Notes: generated from the sequence alone by a model not told the origin. A stretch of DNA of 64,000 nt from Sycobia sp. Sy_11 (GCA_018907035.1 JACCIC010000015.1:4318501-4382500), one strand, 5' to 3'. Positions 50,259 through 63,800 are shown, counted from the first letter of the stretch. Numbers and translations are program-made.

Positions 50259-50306
<48 letters not shown>
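50259..50306. repeat. (AT)n microsatellite
   Basis: Pure alternating AT of about 48 bases. Confidence 0.9.
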
Positions 50307-50308
<2 letters not shown>

Positions 50309-50499
50309 AATTATAATTTGAATTTCTCTCAAAATGAAAGAAAAGTGATTTTAATTAGATTCGCGCGCCAGACCGACACTGACTATGATACAAATTATGT
50401 GAACCAAAACAATGAATAATCCCTTAGTGTATTATATTAATTTGTACCAAATATTTATGTCAGATTAAACGAATCGAGCGTTACATAAAACCGGACAAT

Positions 50500-50501
<2 letters not shown>

Positions 50502-50557
<56 letters not shown>

Positions 50558-50580
50558 CAACCAACCGGACTTCATCAAGA

Positions 50581-50642
<62 letters not shown>
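50502..50642. repeat. Twin (AT)n arrays around a short unique spacer
   Basis: Two pure AT arrays (50502-50555 and 50582-50642) are separated by 26 bases of unique sequence. Confidence 0.9.
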
Positions 50643-50644
<2 letters not shown>

Positions 50645-51458
50645 CGCGTAATGTTATTTTACGCATTTATCCAAGGCATTAATCTCCTCTCCCTTATGTG
50701 TTTCTCTCTCGAGGCCTCCTTATTCTTCCGTGCTTTTTTCTTTGTGTTGCTTTTTTTTGTTCTCTTTCTCTCCTCCACCGTCGGCGTCGCGGGGCAAAAT
50801 TCGCGAAAACGTGCCAGTCCGGCGGGTCGTCGCTTAATTATTTAAGGCCGATTTACCATACACGTGAAATTGCGCCCAATGCTAAAAATGCAAATTGTTC
50901 GTTGCGCGTATAGATTTATCCGTACGTGTACACGTTCCCTTACAAAATTGTTCGAAAGATCGACGATACGTTTTGCTCTCTCTCTTTCTCTCTTAGAGGG
51001 CGCTCGCAGACGCATCTCTTTAGGACCCAATTTTCTTTTTTCAGGGGGTACCGATCAGAGTCCAGATCTAGTCGCTTCTTCAACTAGGTAGATTTATAAA
51101 TAAATAATATATTTTATAGCATTATGATTAGAATCTTCGACTATTACAGCCACTCGACAGTAGGTGGCGAGCTGTAACTTTTCCATATATCAGCATAATG
51201 TAGTCATCTTCGATAGCTTGCAGCTAAATCTTTAAATATTATAGTATAGAACATTGCGGTTTTAATTGACTCCAACCATTTTATTGTACATTTCAGCAAT
51301 TTGATTTTAAAAATTTCAGATCATTCGTTATTGATAGATGCAGAAATTTATTTACTTAAAAAAATAGAACATCGTTGAATTGTCTTCTTGTATGTATTTC
51401 GAAAAAATTCTTCTTCAATTTATTAAAATAAATTTCTAAACGACTATAGTATTAAATT

Positions 51459-51595
51459 CTAATGGTCTCACTGTCCATAAGTTACTCTTTGTCGTATTTA
51501 TTCGAGTTAAAAGTAATGTTAAGCAAAAATCTTCGAGTATGAATAAATCGAATATTTGCGAGGAACAGCAGATTTGCGGACAGTGAGACCATTAG
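51459..51595. mobile_element. MITE-like palindrome: 18-bp perfect inverted repeats, 137 bp overall
   Basis: CTAATGGTCTCACTGTCC at 51459-51476 is exactly complementary to GGACAGTGAGACCATTAG at 51578-51595, with a 101-base AT-rich interior. Taking the outer bases as ends, I see no clear target duplication. Alternatively these could be facing ends of two degraded elements. The perfect 18-bp match is unlikely by chance at this distance. Confidence 0.55.
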
Positions 51596-52304
51596 GGGCC
51601 GAAAATAATTTATGCACAATGAAGTCTGGCAAAAGAAAAATACAACTGAAACAACTTCAAACGGAATCGAGTACGTTTCGTCCTGGATCACCTGCTGGCC
51701 TCATCCGCGATTCGACAGCTGACCCATTTCCAGGCGTACACAAAGGCAGAGTCTGCAAACTGCGATACTTATATACTATGAGCGTAAGCGATCTACTTTA
51801 CTTGAGGGTAAAAAGTTATAGAAATAGTTTTAATATGACGTTGATAGAAATTAAGTGGGACCAGATATACAATCATTTAGTGAAATTGCCATATATATAT
51901 ATATATATGTACCCATCCTGATGCCAACGGTATTTTTAAAATAACTTTTTTTTTAGAAACTCCTCAGTTTTTTTTGTTTGTTTCATTGCTCTTTAAATAG
52001 CAACTCATCTAGGGCAAAACGTGCACGATTCTTTTTTAGGCTTTCGGCTTTTATCCCCGAGCAACGCGAAATTGTATCGTTCATTTATATTTATATAAAT
52101 CTCATGCGTGTCTTGTGGGCAAAAGTACGCGCGCCACCCAATAAGAAAGGCTAATCCGTCGATAGCACATGTCAATAGACCCTGCCTATTCCTTCTCTGA
52201 CTCTTTATCTGCTACCGCAAACCTCCCCCCCCCCCTTCGCTCTGTCACTCTATCCGAGAACGACAGCCTCGAGACTGTACTTCATTTGCATGTTACCAAG
52301 ACGA

Positions 52305-52308
<4 letters not shown>

Positions 52309-52341
<33 letters not shown>
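52309..52341. repeat. (GA)n microsatellite
   Basis: A pure GA run, followed about 185 bases later by the complementary (CT)n array. Confidence 0.88.
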
Positions 52342-52343
<2 letters not shown>

Positions 52344-52520
52344 AGCGCGAGGGCCAGGAAAAGGGAAAGAGAAAACTTGGCAGCGCGACTTTTATTTATA
52401 TAAACGGCCGACGAAGAGGCTCTCCCCGCGCAATGCCAAGCGCGCGTCTGGCCCATTTTCTCGCCTCGAGCGCCCGCTCACGCACTGGCGAATAAATTCC
52501 GCGGCAGATCCCCCTCGGAG

Positions 52521-52523
<3 letters not shown>

Positions 52524-52555
<32 letters not shown>

Positions 52556-52605
52556 CTCTCGCTCTCTCTCGCTCTTCCTCTATCTCTCTCTCTCTCTCTC
52601 TCTCC
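52524..52605. repeat. (CT)n microsatellite with CG interruptions
   Basis: A CT array of about 80 bases with TCGCTC interruptions. Confidence 0.88.
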
Positions 52606-53145
52606 CGCCTCGAGAAGGTCGGTGTGCGCGTGGCGCGATGGACGAGGTGGTGGTGGCGGCGGTGGGTCGGCTTTTACTGCGACGACCTCCACCCACGCGC
52701 GCGTACGTGTTTCGTTGCGCGGCCGCATACGTTTACCCGCGTGTCTCCTTTTCGCGCATGAATTCTCCTCTGCTTCTTTTCTTTCTCTTCCCTCTGCGTT
52801 TTTTTTTTGCTTTTATTTATTTTTCTTTTATCATAACTTTGGGCCGAAGACGTGGCGCCTCCTTCTCCCATTCTCTTTTGCGCGGCTATGTGTATATATA
52901 TATATGCGCGGATTTTATGACGCGAGGGACAGGCGATGCGTGCTCGCGTCCTCGCCAAAAGGAATTCAATATATCCATTGTGCCAGATATATGGCACACT
53001 CAGTCTCTTTATTTTGGATTCTCTTGTATAAGACTGCGCTGGGAGGCATACATATATACTTATAGATATATAATGGGCGGTGTAAATACGATCATTTTTG
53101 TTCCGTGATGAAAAGCAGTTCCGGATTTTTAACAATGTGAATACA

Positions 53146-53150
<5 letters not shown>

Positions 53151-53181
<31 letters not shown>
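53151..53181. repeat. (TG)n microsatellite
   Basis: A pure TG run of about 31 bases. Confidence 0.88.
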
Positions 53182-53184
<3 letters not shown>

Positions 53185-54259
53185 ACATGCATAAAAGTGT
53201 CAGATATATATTTTGCTGGTAGCAAATAAAGCGCGCGAGTAAGGTATACGGACACGATTTTGCTTCTTCGCGGAGAGGAAACTTTATTTTGCAATTACGT
53301 TTCAGTATAACCAGGATGTTTTTGGCGTGTAAGATTTTAGAGGCGCTAAAATCTTAACGGCCTATCCAAATAATTGAATGAAACATTTGCCGGTCTATTA
53401 ATATAAAACTATATATTTATATAAATATATGCTATTACGAAAATGATAGAAATAATAAAGAGCGATTAAAAATTTACTAAAAGATTTTGAATAAATTTTG
53501 AAACAATTTTGAAGCTTTACAGATGTAGTTTATAGTAATAGCTGTAGATGTGTATATATATAGAAAGCCAGATATATAGTACAGACAACATACGTAGAAA
53601 TTGTGGATAATAACCGTTTTCTAAACGCGCGCGCGCACTATATAATAATACATAAATACCTTATTTAGCAAAATGGAATTATTAAAGTTTACCGTTAAAA
53701 GTGCGATATTATAATGTTAATTCCAAGGATATACGATAAGAGCTTGCAATTTCCAATAATTCCTATACGTTTATTGATGGTTTTGCTCGATGGGTACGCG
53801 AGCTGCTGTCCGAGTCTAACACTTTTGCAGTGGTTCTACAACTAATTTAGAACGCCTATTAAGTTAATCATCCAAATTGTAATGTAATAGAGAGGCCCAA
53901 TGCCAAATTGAGCGAGAAATGATAGAAAGAACTTAATACTGCTATAAATCTATATCGTTTTCTCGGAATTAAGACCTCAAATTCATATAAGCGCCTAGTT
54001 TTGACTCCATTAATTACAAATTTATTTAGACAAAAATGTCTAAAAAATTACTATGAAAAGTTTTCTACAGAACGAACCATCGAAAAAAAATTTTTCGCAA
54101 CAATCAGACTAACAAATCTTTTTTTTTTAAATGTATGTAGGGTAATTCTATTTCGAATTATAACTCAACGGAGTTGAATCGAAAATGCTCAGGAAATTGT
54201 GAAAACAGAGTGTTCTAACATTTTCATATTACAGATATGGATATATATCCATATATATC

Positions 54260-54263
<4 letters not shown>

Positions 54264-54304
<41 letters not shown>
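54264..54304. repeat. (AT)n microsatellite
   Basis: Pure alternating AT of about 41 bases, preceded by ATATCC variants. Confidence 0.88.
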
Positions 54305-54309
<5 letters not shown>

Positions 54310-55731
54310 CAGATCGTAAGAAAGGATCCAAGCGCGGAAAAAAAAGTGCGCTCGACCTGTTGTAATAGCGGATGTAAAAAAATACGATGTAATACGTGAC
54401 TTATATTCGCTCGCGCTTCGCCCAAAATAAACCGCGAGCGGAGCTTTTATAAAGTGCCGCACCATTGACAGCGACAGCGAACGACAACGGCACAAGAACG
54501 AAGCTTGCAAAAACCACGCGCTCCGAGCGGGTTTTTTTTTTCCCCCGTAGCGGCGCGTCCGATCAGCGGCGAACGCAGGCGCCCTCGTGCCCGGCTGGCA
54601 ACGCAAATATTCCCTCCCCCCCTCCCCCCGATGCGCTTACGGACGGCTTTCCCGTCCCGAGCGCCCTCGAAGATCTAGGGGGGAGAGGGAGGGATGTACA
54701 CGCGCTCGTAATATCCGCTCGGGGAAAAGGGACCGCGTGGCTCTTGTCGCCCCGAGCGCGTCGTTGTCGTCGTCGTCTCTCCGCGTCCTTGTTTCCGCGG
54801 GCCCGAGAGCGGCGCCCCCCCCCCCACTCGCCGGCAGTTTTCCCTTACCTCGACGCACTTCGACTTTTTACGTCTGCGATTCTGCCCTTTACAGGACTTC
54901 TATATACGTATACTCACAAACACACACATAGTAATATATATATATAGATATAGAGCCCGTGTTCCCTACCGAAAGAGCGAGGGGTAATGCAGCGACACGG
55001 CTACACGGCGATGTCACACTCACCCCCCCCCCCCCTTCGCCTTCTTCGATGCGTGTCGCACGTGGCTCGGCCGCATTGCTTGATCTATTGCGACTCGAGC
55101 ACGGAGCGCTTTGCGCGTGTAGCGACAGCCCGCGAGCAGCTCGCTCTTCCGCGCATGCTTATGCTTATGTTTTTCCTGCGACGCGAACGCTGGTTCGCAT
55201 CTGACATTTCGTGTTGTCCGTGTCTAATGTCCTATCTATATATATGTGTGTGTATATATCTATTTATCTTTCCTTCGGATTTTCTGTAAAGATCGCTCGA
55301 ATCGGAGCATAAAACAACGAATCTTAATTCAAAGTATTCTTATATATACACCTAATGACTAATGGATTAGACTCGATTCTTAAGAACTAAATCTCTGTTT
55401 ATCTGCATATAATCTCATAATCAACAATGATTTGTGCTTGTTCTAGAATTTCTGCATTTATAAGCAAACGCCATAAACTAATATCCTATTTTTCTTCAGA
55501 TTGTTGAAATCGAATTTAAAATAGATTAAAGTTCATGGGATTAGATTCAAGCTAATATCAAAGTCAGACCCAGTAAAAATAGTGAAAAAACTTCAAAGGT
55601 TTTTATATAACTTGTTGTCGTAATGCTGAATTCGAATTCGAGGATATTTCGTTATTATTATAATGATTGAATCACGAAAAATGTACATAATTTATTTTTG
55701 TTTTTTTTTAATATTTATTTTTTTTAAAGAT

Positions 55732-55839
55732 GATCTTGAAATAACTTTCTATTTGATATTTTAGAGAGAAGAAAGTTATATATGCGAGGCTATAAGCTTA
55801 TTCTCTCTAAAATGACAAGTGAAAGATCATTTTAAGATC
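55732..55839. repeat. Long imperfect palindrome with perfect 13-bp inner stem
   Basis: ATTTTAGAGAGAA (ending 55770) pairs with TTCTCTCTAAAAT (from 55801) around a 30-base loop. Outside this the arms continue imperfectly to GATCTTGAAAT and TTTTAAGATC. The total is about 39 bases per arm. It could be a MITE remnant or a transcribed hairpin. Confidence 0.55.
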
Positions 55840-56098
55840 AAAATTCGAGAAAAGAAAAAATATTTTTCCGAAATATTATGTATAAAGTTTTTGAGATAAT
55901 TTTTAAATTCCACTATTAAAATGATTACTGAATTTGCTCAAAGGGGTCGCTGATACAGAAGTCAGGTTAGCAATTCGAGACGGAGCACTGGAGATCACTG
56001 TATATATTAGCATGTTCATTTGTAATCTGAGATTCACCATGTAAAATTTCAAATCTGATATCATTATCAGCAAACCATAAATCTCCACATTCCAAATT

Positions 56099-56099
<1 letters not shown>

Positions 56100-56142
<43 letters not shown>
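56100..56142. repeat. (AT)n microsatellite
   Basis: Pure alternating AT of about 43 bases. Confidence 0.9.
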
Positions 56143-56147
<5 letters not shown>

Positions 56148-57450
56148 TTCTATTAGCCATATGGGGAGAGACTCGATTTGTTACTTTAACAATTGTCTAG
56201 GTTATAAAACATGACACTTGGACAAATTTAACTTTATATTCAAATCATATCTGACGTCACAAATATAAAGTTTGATGACGATGTGGTGTAATCAAATAAT
56301 AATACATATTATCTCTGAAATAACGACATTTCGAAAGATGGTTGTCAATCTTCATCAGGTTTAATCGAAAAGCAAAGAAAACAATAATTATATTTTTTGA
56401 GCTTTGAAGGTCAACTAAAATCAGGACTTTGAAAAATGGTCTTGAACTTCACGTTTTGAAGGTCAACCATTCGGATTGAAGGAGCTCAAAACCATAAAAA
56501 TATATGGCTTTCGCTGTACATTCATAAACTTTTTTTTACGAGACTGCATTATTTGTTAGTTGATTAAATATTAACATATTATGCGGTGGATCCAGATGGC
56601 AATTTACCTGCTCTCGAATGTCCTCGTGTCGTTTTAATACTAGAATAGCAAAAGAAGGTTCTAAATGAAATTGCAATATCTTGAGTTGAGAATAAGTCCT
56701 TCTTCACTCTTTGTAATTTGCAAGAATAATAATAGAATCTATAATATCGTTATTAAAAGTAAATTTTACACGAGATTTCGCTTTTACCGACAACAATTAT
56801 AATAACCAATCTATCCAACAATCTTCCAATTAAAACGTAGTGAAGATAAATGACATAAAATTATATGTGAAAAATGTAATTGATAATTTGTTTATTTCAC
56901 AATTAAGAAGCCAAAATTTGCTGTAAAATAATCATATGCACAATTCGATACGACGTAGTAGATGATCTGGTATTATTCTATTAAAAAGTAAATTTTTCTA
57001 GTTTATAAAAAAACAATATTCACATTTTCCTACTTCCATTAGAAAAGTAAGAAAATCCATTATTGTTTCTCTCTCTCTCTTTTTTTTCTCACGAGTAGAA
57101 CCTCGCAGAAGAGCAAAAGGACTGACTCGGGGAAAGTACCATCCTGGTGAGGGAGGGTGGAGGGAGAGTTTAGATCCGCAAAAGGGCCCGTCTCGATCGC
57201 GCATCGAACCGGACAATGAGATTCGTAACAAGAATCTTAGATAAGGCTTGCATGGAAACATACTTAGCGCAATGTCCGCACTACTATTCGAGCCTTGTCT
57301 TTGCAATCTAATATAATTGCAGGCGCGCGCTCGGGCTGCTTTTATCCACGGCAAACATCTTTTCCTAGCGAGAGAGATCGTAGCTGTAGTTATAAAACAC
57401 CGAGGGGTACCGTATAGCCATCCCCAATAATTTACATTTAAAAGCACCCG

Positions 57451-57489
<39 letters not shown>

Positions 57490-57628
57490 CGGTGTGCATA
57501 TTGAAAATATTTAATATAGAGTTTAGATGATTGTTTGCTTTCGAAGTACATTAATATTTTGACTTAATTTGACTGCTTTCATCGTGAAATTACAAATTGT
57601 TATTACACAATTATTCTATAAAAATACC

Positions 57629-57630
<2 letters not shown>

Positions 57631-57673
<43 letters not shown>
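57631..57673. repeat. (AT)n microsatellite
   Basis: Pure alternating AT of about 43 bases. Confidence 0.9.
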
Positions 57674-57675
<2 letters not shown>

Positions 57676-59549
57676 TGAAAGAATTTAATTAAATAATTAT
57701 CAAACAATGAATAATAATAATAATAATTAATAATGATTGAATAAATATATGTTTAATTGAAAATCTGAGCTAGATCACGATAATTAATAAGAATACGTTC
57801 ATTAATATATTGAAATTCCTAATTATATCCTCGATCTCTTGTAATAATCAACGTAAAACAACAAAGTGTAATTATAATTATAATGAGCAACAATATTATA
57901 GAATAAAAATAATTCAGAGATTAATAATTACAAAATTATCCAAATGTAAAGATTTACCGGTGTTAGTAAATAAATTAAAGAGTTATTGAAAATATTAGGA
58001 ATTTAATTATAGATTTTCTTAAAAATTTTATGGATCGATTTATATTACACATTACTTGACACGGTGTCTAGACGTTTACTGTTAAATAAAATAAAAACAT
58101 ATAATTGTAAAAAATGAAAAAATGAAAGTCAGCAATAAAATTGAAGATTATTCAGTAAGTCTAAAACATGTTTTAAACAATCAATTACTTTCAAATACTG
58201 CTGAGATAATAATTATTGTATTTGAAACGATTGCAGAAGCTTTCGTAGCCTCATCGACTCACTTCGCGAGTTAAAGTACGTTATTCGTACATTATAAACG
58301 ATCGCTTAATTGTTCAATAAGTCGCGATTGGAATATTAAACGAAAAACCGAGCCAGAGACAGGTAGATAGCCTCAATCGTATTAATGCAGAAAGCGAATG
58401 AACTCCGCTCGTCCTTTAATCTTGCGTAACGCCAGCTAAGCATTGGATAGGTTATTGCTCCCCACCCTCTCAAGGTTCGAATATCAAAGAGAGCCTGACT
58501 CGCCTTGGCGCGGCGTCGCGCGCGCGAAACGAGACGAAAATCCGAATAAGAAGTGCATGTACACGGTGCTCGTGAAGTATTTTGTCGACGTGTCGCATTT
58601 TTAACGTTTGAACGAGAAAATTTGCATACTAACGTATATAAGTATGCATTCTCGTAAGCTGCAAATGTTTTTCGAGATATCTAGAGGCGCAAAGGCCGTA
58701 TAAAAAGTGTCGCCGCGCCAGGGCTTAGATTACTGTCCCGACATTCAGATGGCGCAACCAAAGTACAAATATCTATGTGTATATCGTACATATTTAAACA
58801 GAAAATGCGATTGAGTCATCTGCATGTTTTGTAGTCAATTAGACCTGGGTTAGTGACACTTTTTAATACGGACTTCGTGCTTCTCTTCATGCTTGTCTTC
58901 ATTGCTGACCATCCAATCGCACAAATTGTAATTTAGCCATTGCCCATAGTCGTGGAGAATAAAACGAATTGCATTGTCCATGTGAGTGAATGGGCATTCG
59001 TTACAGATACGTAGAATAGTTGGCTTATAGCAATGCAGAATATCAGATTTAAAACCTTTGCCTGAACGAATAACATGAAGCGATTAAAAAGCAGAGATTA
59101 AAACAGCCTGGCGACAAAGCATCGAGCAATGGTCAATTTTAAATCGCAAGGTAGCAGACGACTGCCAAGACCGAACGGTGATGGAATCGGAACGTAACAG
59201 TTACATGTCCCAAAAACAAAAATCAATAGTTCCCTAAAAATTTTGGAAATCAGACTGCTCACCTCCTCTCAGCCTTACCAATGGTCACGGCGATTTTTTC
59301 CACAGTATCGTCGATAAATTGATGGAAAAAACACCGTCCATCCTCGGAATATCCAGAAACGCACCGTACTGTAGGCCTTCTCCTGATTAAGCGAATAAGT
59401 GATTGGCGCTACCGACGAAAGGATCGCGTTAAGCGTCCTATACGCGTTTATCGATCTTGCACATACCGCGGCGACACAGTGTAGATGATTCGATGCGCGA
59501 AACAAATATCGATGACATTGGCAACGAGCGTTCGTTGCCCTTGTCTATA

Positions 59550-59552
59550 CAG

Positions 59553-59588
<36 letters not shown>
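59550..59588. repeat. (GA)n microsatellite
   Basis: A GA run of about 38 bases. Confidence 0.88.
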
Positions 59589-59590
<2 letters not shown>

Positions 59591-59649
59591 GATAAAACGA
59601 GCGCACGCATGACTCCCGATTGATCGCCCCAGGAATTGCGCTATACAAA

Positions 59650-59651
59650 CA

Positions 59652-59715
<64 letters not shown>
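59650..59715. repeat. (CA)n-(TA)n compound microsatellite
   Basis: A CA run of about 40 bases passes directly into an AT run of about 26 bases. Confidence 0.9.
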
Positions 59716-59962
59716 CTTTCCCCTATACGCGTAAGTAGAGGTCGACTCTGGTGGGAGGGGGGAGGGGGAGATTATGCACGCGCCGCTCTTTCCCTATCGT
59801 ACGGATATGCGTGTAAGTATCGATTTCGCGGAACGCGCGTACCGGGCGACAATATCCCGTGGCACGTAATGCGCCAGCCGAGAATCCGAGACGCATATAA
59901 TCCCGGGAAGGAAGCGAACAATTCACGGTCTCCGCGACGCCTTAGCGCCCGATCTCCTTTTC

Positions 59963-59966
<4 letters not shown>

Positions 59967-60001
<35 letters not shown>
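59967..60001. repeat. (CT)n microsatellite
   Basis: A CT run of about 35 bases. Confidence 0.88.
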
Positions 60002-60004
<3 letters not shown>

Positions 60005-60150
60005 CACGGCCGTTGCACCGCGGCTGCCAACCAAGTCATAATGGCAACGTTTTCGATTTTTTACCATCTCGCCCTGGAAGTGTGCACGTAGAAAGAAAGT
60101 TTTAAGGAAGTTACACATTATGCCGTATTCGGTTTCATAAGGCTCTTATG

Positions 60151-60169
60151 CGCAGGTAGCTTACCTGCG
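60151..60169. promoter_or_regulatory. Palindromic pair of TAGteam-like heptamers
   Basis: CGCAGGTAGCTTACCTGCG contains CAGGTAG on the plus strand and CAGGTAA on the minus strand, back to back. Both are heptamers of the TAGteam class bound by the insect early-zygotic activator Zelda. The same bases also form a GCAG|GTAAGC donor-like site on the minus strand, but every frame before it is closed, so a coding exon is unlikely. Confidence 0.35.
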
Positions 60170-61578
60170 AACATCATTTTATTTCACCGAATATGATGAA
60201 TATCAAATGATTCGCAGGAAAGATTTCATAAGGGATGAAATCTAATCGGAAGGTTCGAAATATTGATCTTTTTCATTGCATAAGTTAATGTAATTATGTA
60301 CGTATAGTTTTTTAATTTCGCGAGTGTAGACGATCCAGAAGGCTAATCGGGTCAGTTCACAATGAAGATTTCCTTTTAAAACGTGTTTCTGTTATAGTTT
60401 GAAAACTGATAAACTGATCTTTCAAGAGTTTAATTTAAAAAAATCATACATCCACAATCGAGACAAGTTTAAGAGATGAGATCGTTTTAATATACATCAT
60501 AAATTAATTTTCTCCTTATTGAAAAAATATTTCATATTTTAAAACCACGTTTGAATGAAATATAACAGCAATGGTCTTGATTCTAGAGAAAAAAACTTGC
60601 TCATAACCAAATTGGACGACAAGATTGGATTGACAAGGGTGCGCAACATTGACATTCGCAAACGAGATGAAAGCATTTACATAAATACGGTGAAAAAAAT
60701 GAATAAAATAGTGTCGAAGGTTGATTTGTACTTTTTGCCAATCAAAATAATTTTGAAAGTGCACAACTCCTGATCAAATTCCAATGATTCTAGTTTTCTC
60801 AGCTCTGGTGCAAGGAAATGGGGCGAAGATGTTTAAGTAAGCTAATGACTTTGAACATTAAATCAGCCCAATTTTCGCAGCCTTATAGCTAACATTTCTG
60901 ATTTTGGCAAGCCAATGAAACAATTCGAATCGTAAACATATTCTATATTCGGTAAGGAACTTCCATTTTCCGCCTCATTAGAAATAGAAAAGAGAATCCA
61001 TATTTTATTGGAATAAGAATTCCTCTATCATTCTCTTCACAATCCCATCAAATACAAGGATATAACCTGTGAACTTCCTCATACTTGCAACAAAAGAATC
61101 AAAAGAAATATAATGAAATTATCAGTCCGTTTCCAAGGATCGCCGATAATATATCGGCGAATTATTGAATATAGATTGGGAATTTTCGCGCCTCGATTAA
61201 TCAGCCTGGATGCAGACCAGACGGCCCCCCCCCCCCATCTTTCATTCTCCTTGAAGCGAGAAGTCATAAAAACGAAGAAAAGAAGAGAAGAAGATACGAA
61301 CCGCGGGACTGAAAAATTTCGCATATATATATATATATATATATATACCTATATATAGACACCTGTAATACAGACATGACCCTGGCCCTGCCGGATGAAA
61401 AAGCGCCGAGTCGCCCCGCGAAAGGCTATGTATACAATAATGCGTTTCGTCGACCTTTTCTGAAAGCCTCCTCTCGAAAAAGATTTTTTTCTTCCCTTTT
61501 TTGCTTTTACTCCGCGCCCGACTATAATATATCCCGTCGCTTCATCCCGAGCGAACCTCGCGCCGCGTCGCTCTGATT

Positions 61579-61634
<56 letters not shown>
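61579..61634. repeat. (AT)n microsatellite
   Basis: Pure alternating AT of about 56 bases, with another shorter run at 61322-61348. Confidence 0.9.
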
Positions 61635-61636
<2 letters not shown>

Positions 61637-63529
61637 ATATATATATAATGGACCAGGGAGCGTTTGATGAATAGCCAAAAGTGCGCGTACGCGCAAGATC
61701 CGAAGGATATATCGACGCGAGGCGTAATATATAACGCTTAAAACGGTAGACCTTTTATACATCGGAAGATATCCGGAAAGGCGAGGATGTAGATTATATA
61801 TATATATATGAGGGCTCGCGCGCGGGCCTTCATCTCTGATCCATTCAAGAGGGAGTTACTTTTTTCATGCAAATTAGTTGAATGCAGCTCGTACAGTTTT
61901 ACATGTATATGTATATATCAGCAGTATCGCTCGAAGACCATAATGAAGAAAATTCTTGACAAACAAAATCGAATGGTAGTTCTTTTTTTTCTGAAAATGA
62001 GCGATAATGCGTGGACTGAAAATCTATATTTATAATACATTCTTGTAAAAACGATGGCTATCTATAGATTATTTCGTATTTCACTGACCTCATATCAGTG
62101 CGGACCAATACGAGTTGTGCACATTGTCTCACTAGCTGGCTACGAGCAGATTTTAGCTTCCACGTACCTAAAGTGATTAGGATATAACTGTAAGCATTGA
62201 ATTGAAGTCGAGAAATTCATTTTTAATCAAGATTTTTTTTATTCAATCGTTTTGAGATCGACGGTCGTTGAACAATTTAGATTAGTTAATTAGATTTCGA
62301 GGTGTTTTTTTTATCGTACAATCCAACTATGTCTCTTTATAATATTATTATAGAATTATTGAAATTTAATGATATTGCATTTTTCATAAAAATAATTTAC
62401 TATATAAATAGTAATCGGTTGCATAATTATTTGGAGCCAATCGAGATGAATATGATGCTAATATATAGATATAAATGTATTTTATTAAACAATATACAGC
62501 AATGCAGTTATGCTTACCAAACGACTTTTAATAATATTAGTTCTCTTCAATCAATATATCTTTAATGTGAGACTTGAGGGAATTGGGAAGACCTTCTCAT
62601 TGATTCCTTTTTTATCATTATAAAGTGAAATCGAAAAAATAGAAATTAAAGCCGATTAAATGTGCCAATTGTTGAAAAAGTTTTGAAATAGTCCACATTT
62701 GACTATTTGATTATAGGTAAATGTTCCAAAATGAAATGATTATGGAATACTATATATAATCTATATACATTTTATTAACTTGTAATAAATACTGGTAAAA
62801 ACGTATAGTTTATATAATATTGCATATATATAAATGATTATGTAATAAAAATAATAAAAATACAAAATATAAAGTACCCTTTCACAGTTGCAAGTACTCT
62901 TCAGCATTGTAAAGAATGCACTGTAACTACTAATAATTATTATGTAAAAAGAAAATCGTATAATTTTTTAAATAAATTAATTGATTCACTACATTATTCC
63001 ATATAAACGCAGAATAATAACCATTAAATGAAAGCTTCTGACTATATATTAAATATATAATATTTTTCTCACTGTCACGTATAAATACTTACAATTTATG
63101 TATAGATATCGCGATTAATATATACATGTATTACTTTTAATATAAAATCGTCGCACAAACAAACAGTTCTGCAGATAAACATATACATCAGTGCTCTTCA
63201 GAATTCTGTATTTAAAGTTCTGCCGTTCTTATGTAGGTAGAAATTTGTATTTGACCGAAAACTTTATGTGTGTTTAAAGCATCCAAAGTACGATGATGAG
63301 TAATTGTTTTGAAAAAAGAAATCAAACCAAATACATCGGACTCACATGCATATTTACACACACGCATTATCTTAAACCGATGAGGCCAAATAAAAATGAA
63401 ATCGAATTTTTCGAATGATGGAGCAGCGAGAATAGAACCCATCGCCATTTTTTAGCTCGGCTCAATCTGCTCATTAAATCGTAAACCAGACGAACGCACC
63501 GAGACTTTTTCCCGTAGGAAGAGGTTTCA

Positions 63530-63800
63530 ATTATCATTGCGCCGTACCGGAAGTGAGCAGTTAATCATTAAAATAAATAAATCAATAATGAAGAAACTGT
63601 TATTGCCGAATCCGCCGCGCTCCGGTTGCTCGCCGTACAGATGCATTTCGATGGAAAGCGAGCAGTTTCTATAGCATAAAATCAGGTCCCCGGCGGTCCG
63701 AGATTATCAAGTATATAGAGCGGCCTATGTGTAAAATTCAATTTAGCCACTCCGAGCGAGTTTGCGCCCGGTATTTGGCGGCATATTCTTTCGTAGGTAG
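63530..63800. promoter_or_regulatory. Candidate enhancer island near the window end
   Basis: CAGTTAATCATTAAAA and AAATCAATAATGAAG precede about 200 bases of CpG-rich unique sequence with no open frame of note. It has the same character as the intronic islands of the GTPase gene. Confidence 0.28.

Noticed and set aside
52622..53294. Overlapping open frames of 147-206 codons on both strands
   Set aside because: They run through CT, TG and GC-rich low-complexity sequence; no frame shows a family signature.
54841..54897. Minus-strand GTAAGG donor after a short basic open segment
   Set aside because: Only about 16 codons are open before a stop and the sequence is simple basic; more likely chance, and the plus strand offers an equally good acceptor there.
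54465..55289. Open frames of 100-160 codons in CpG-rich DNA
   Set aside because: Compositional: frames are open in several registers at once and have no known motif.
56998..57447. 149-codon minus-strand open frame
   Set aside because: Non-repetitive but with no recognisable domain, a purine-rich Arg/Glu/Lys patch and no splice support; it sits in a CpG-rich island where stops are rare.
59263..59400. Minus-strand open segment ending at AGGAG followed by GTGAGC, considered as the missing GTPase exon
   Set aside because: The translation (for example FIDDTVEKIAVTIGKAERR) has neither a P-loop nor a proper DxxG motif, and the phase does not fit the next exon.
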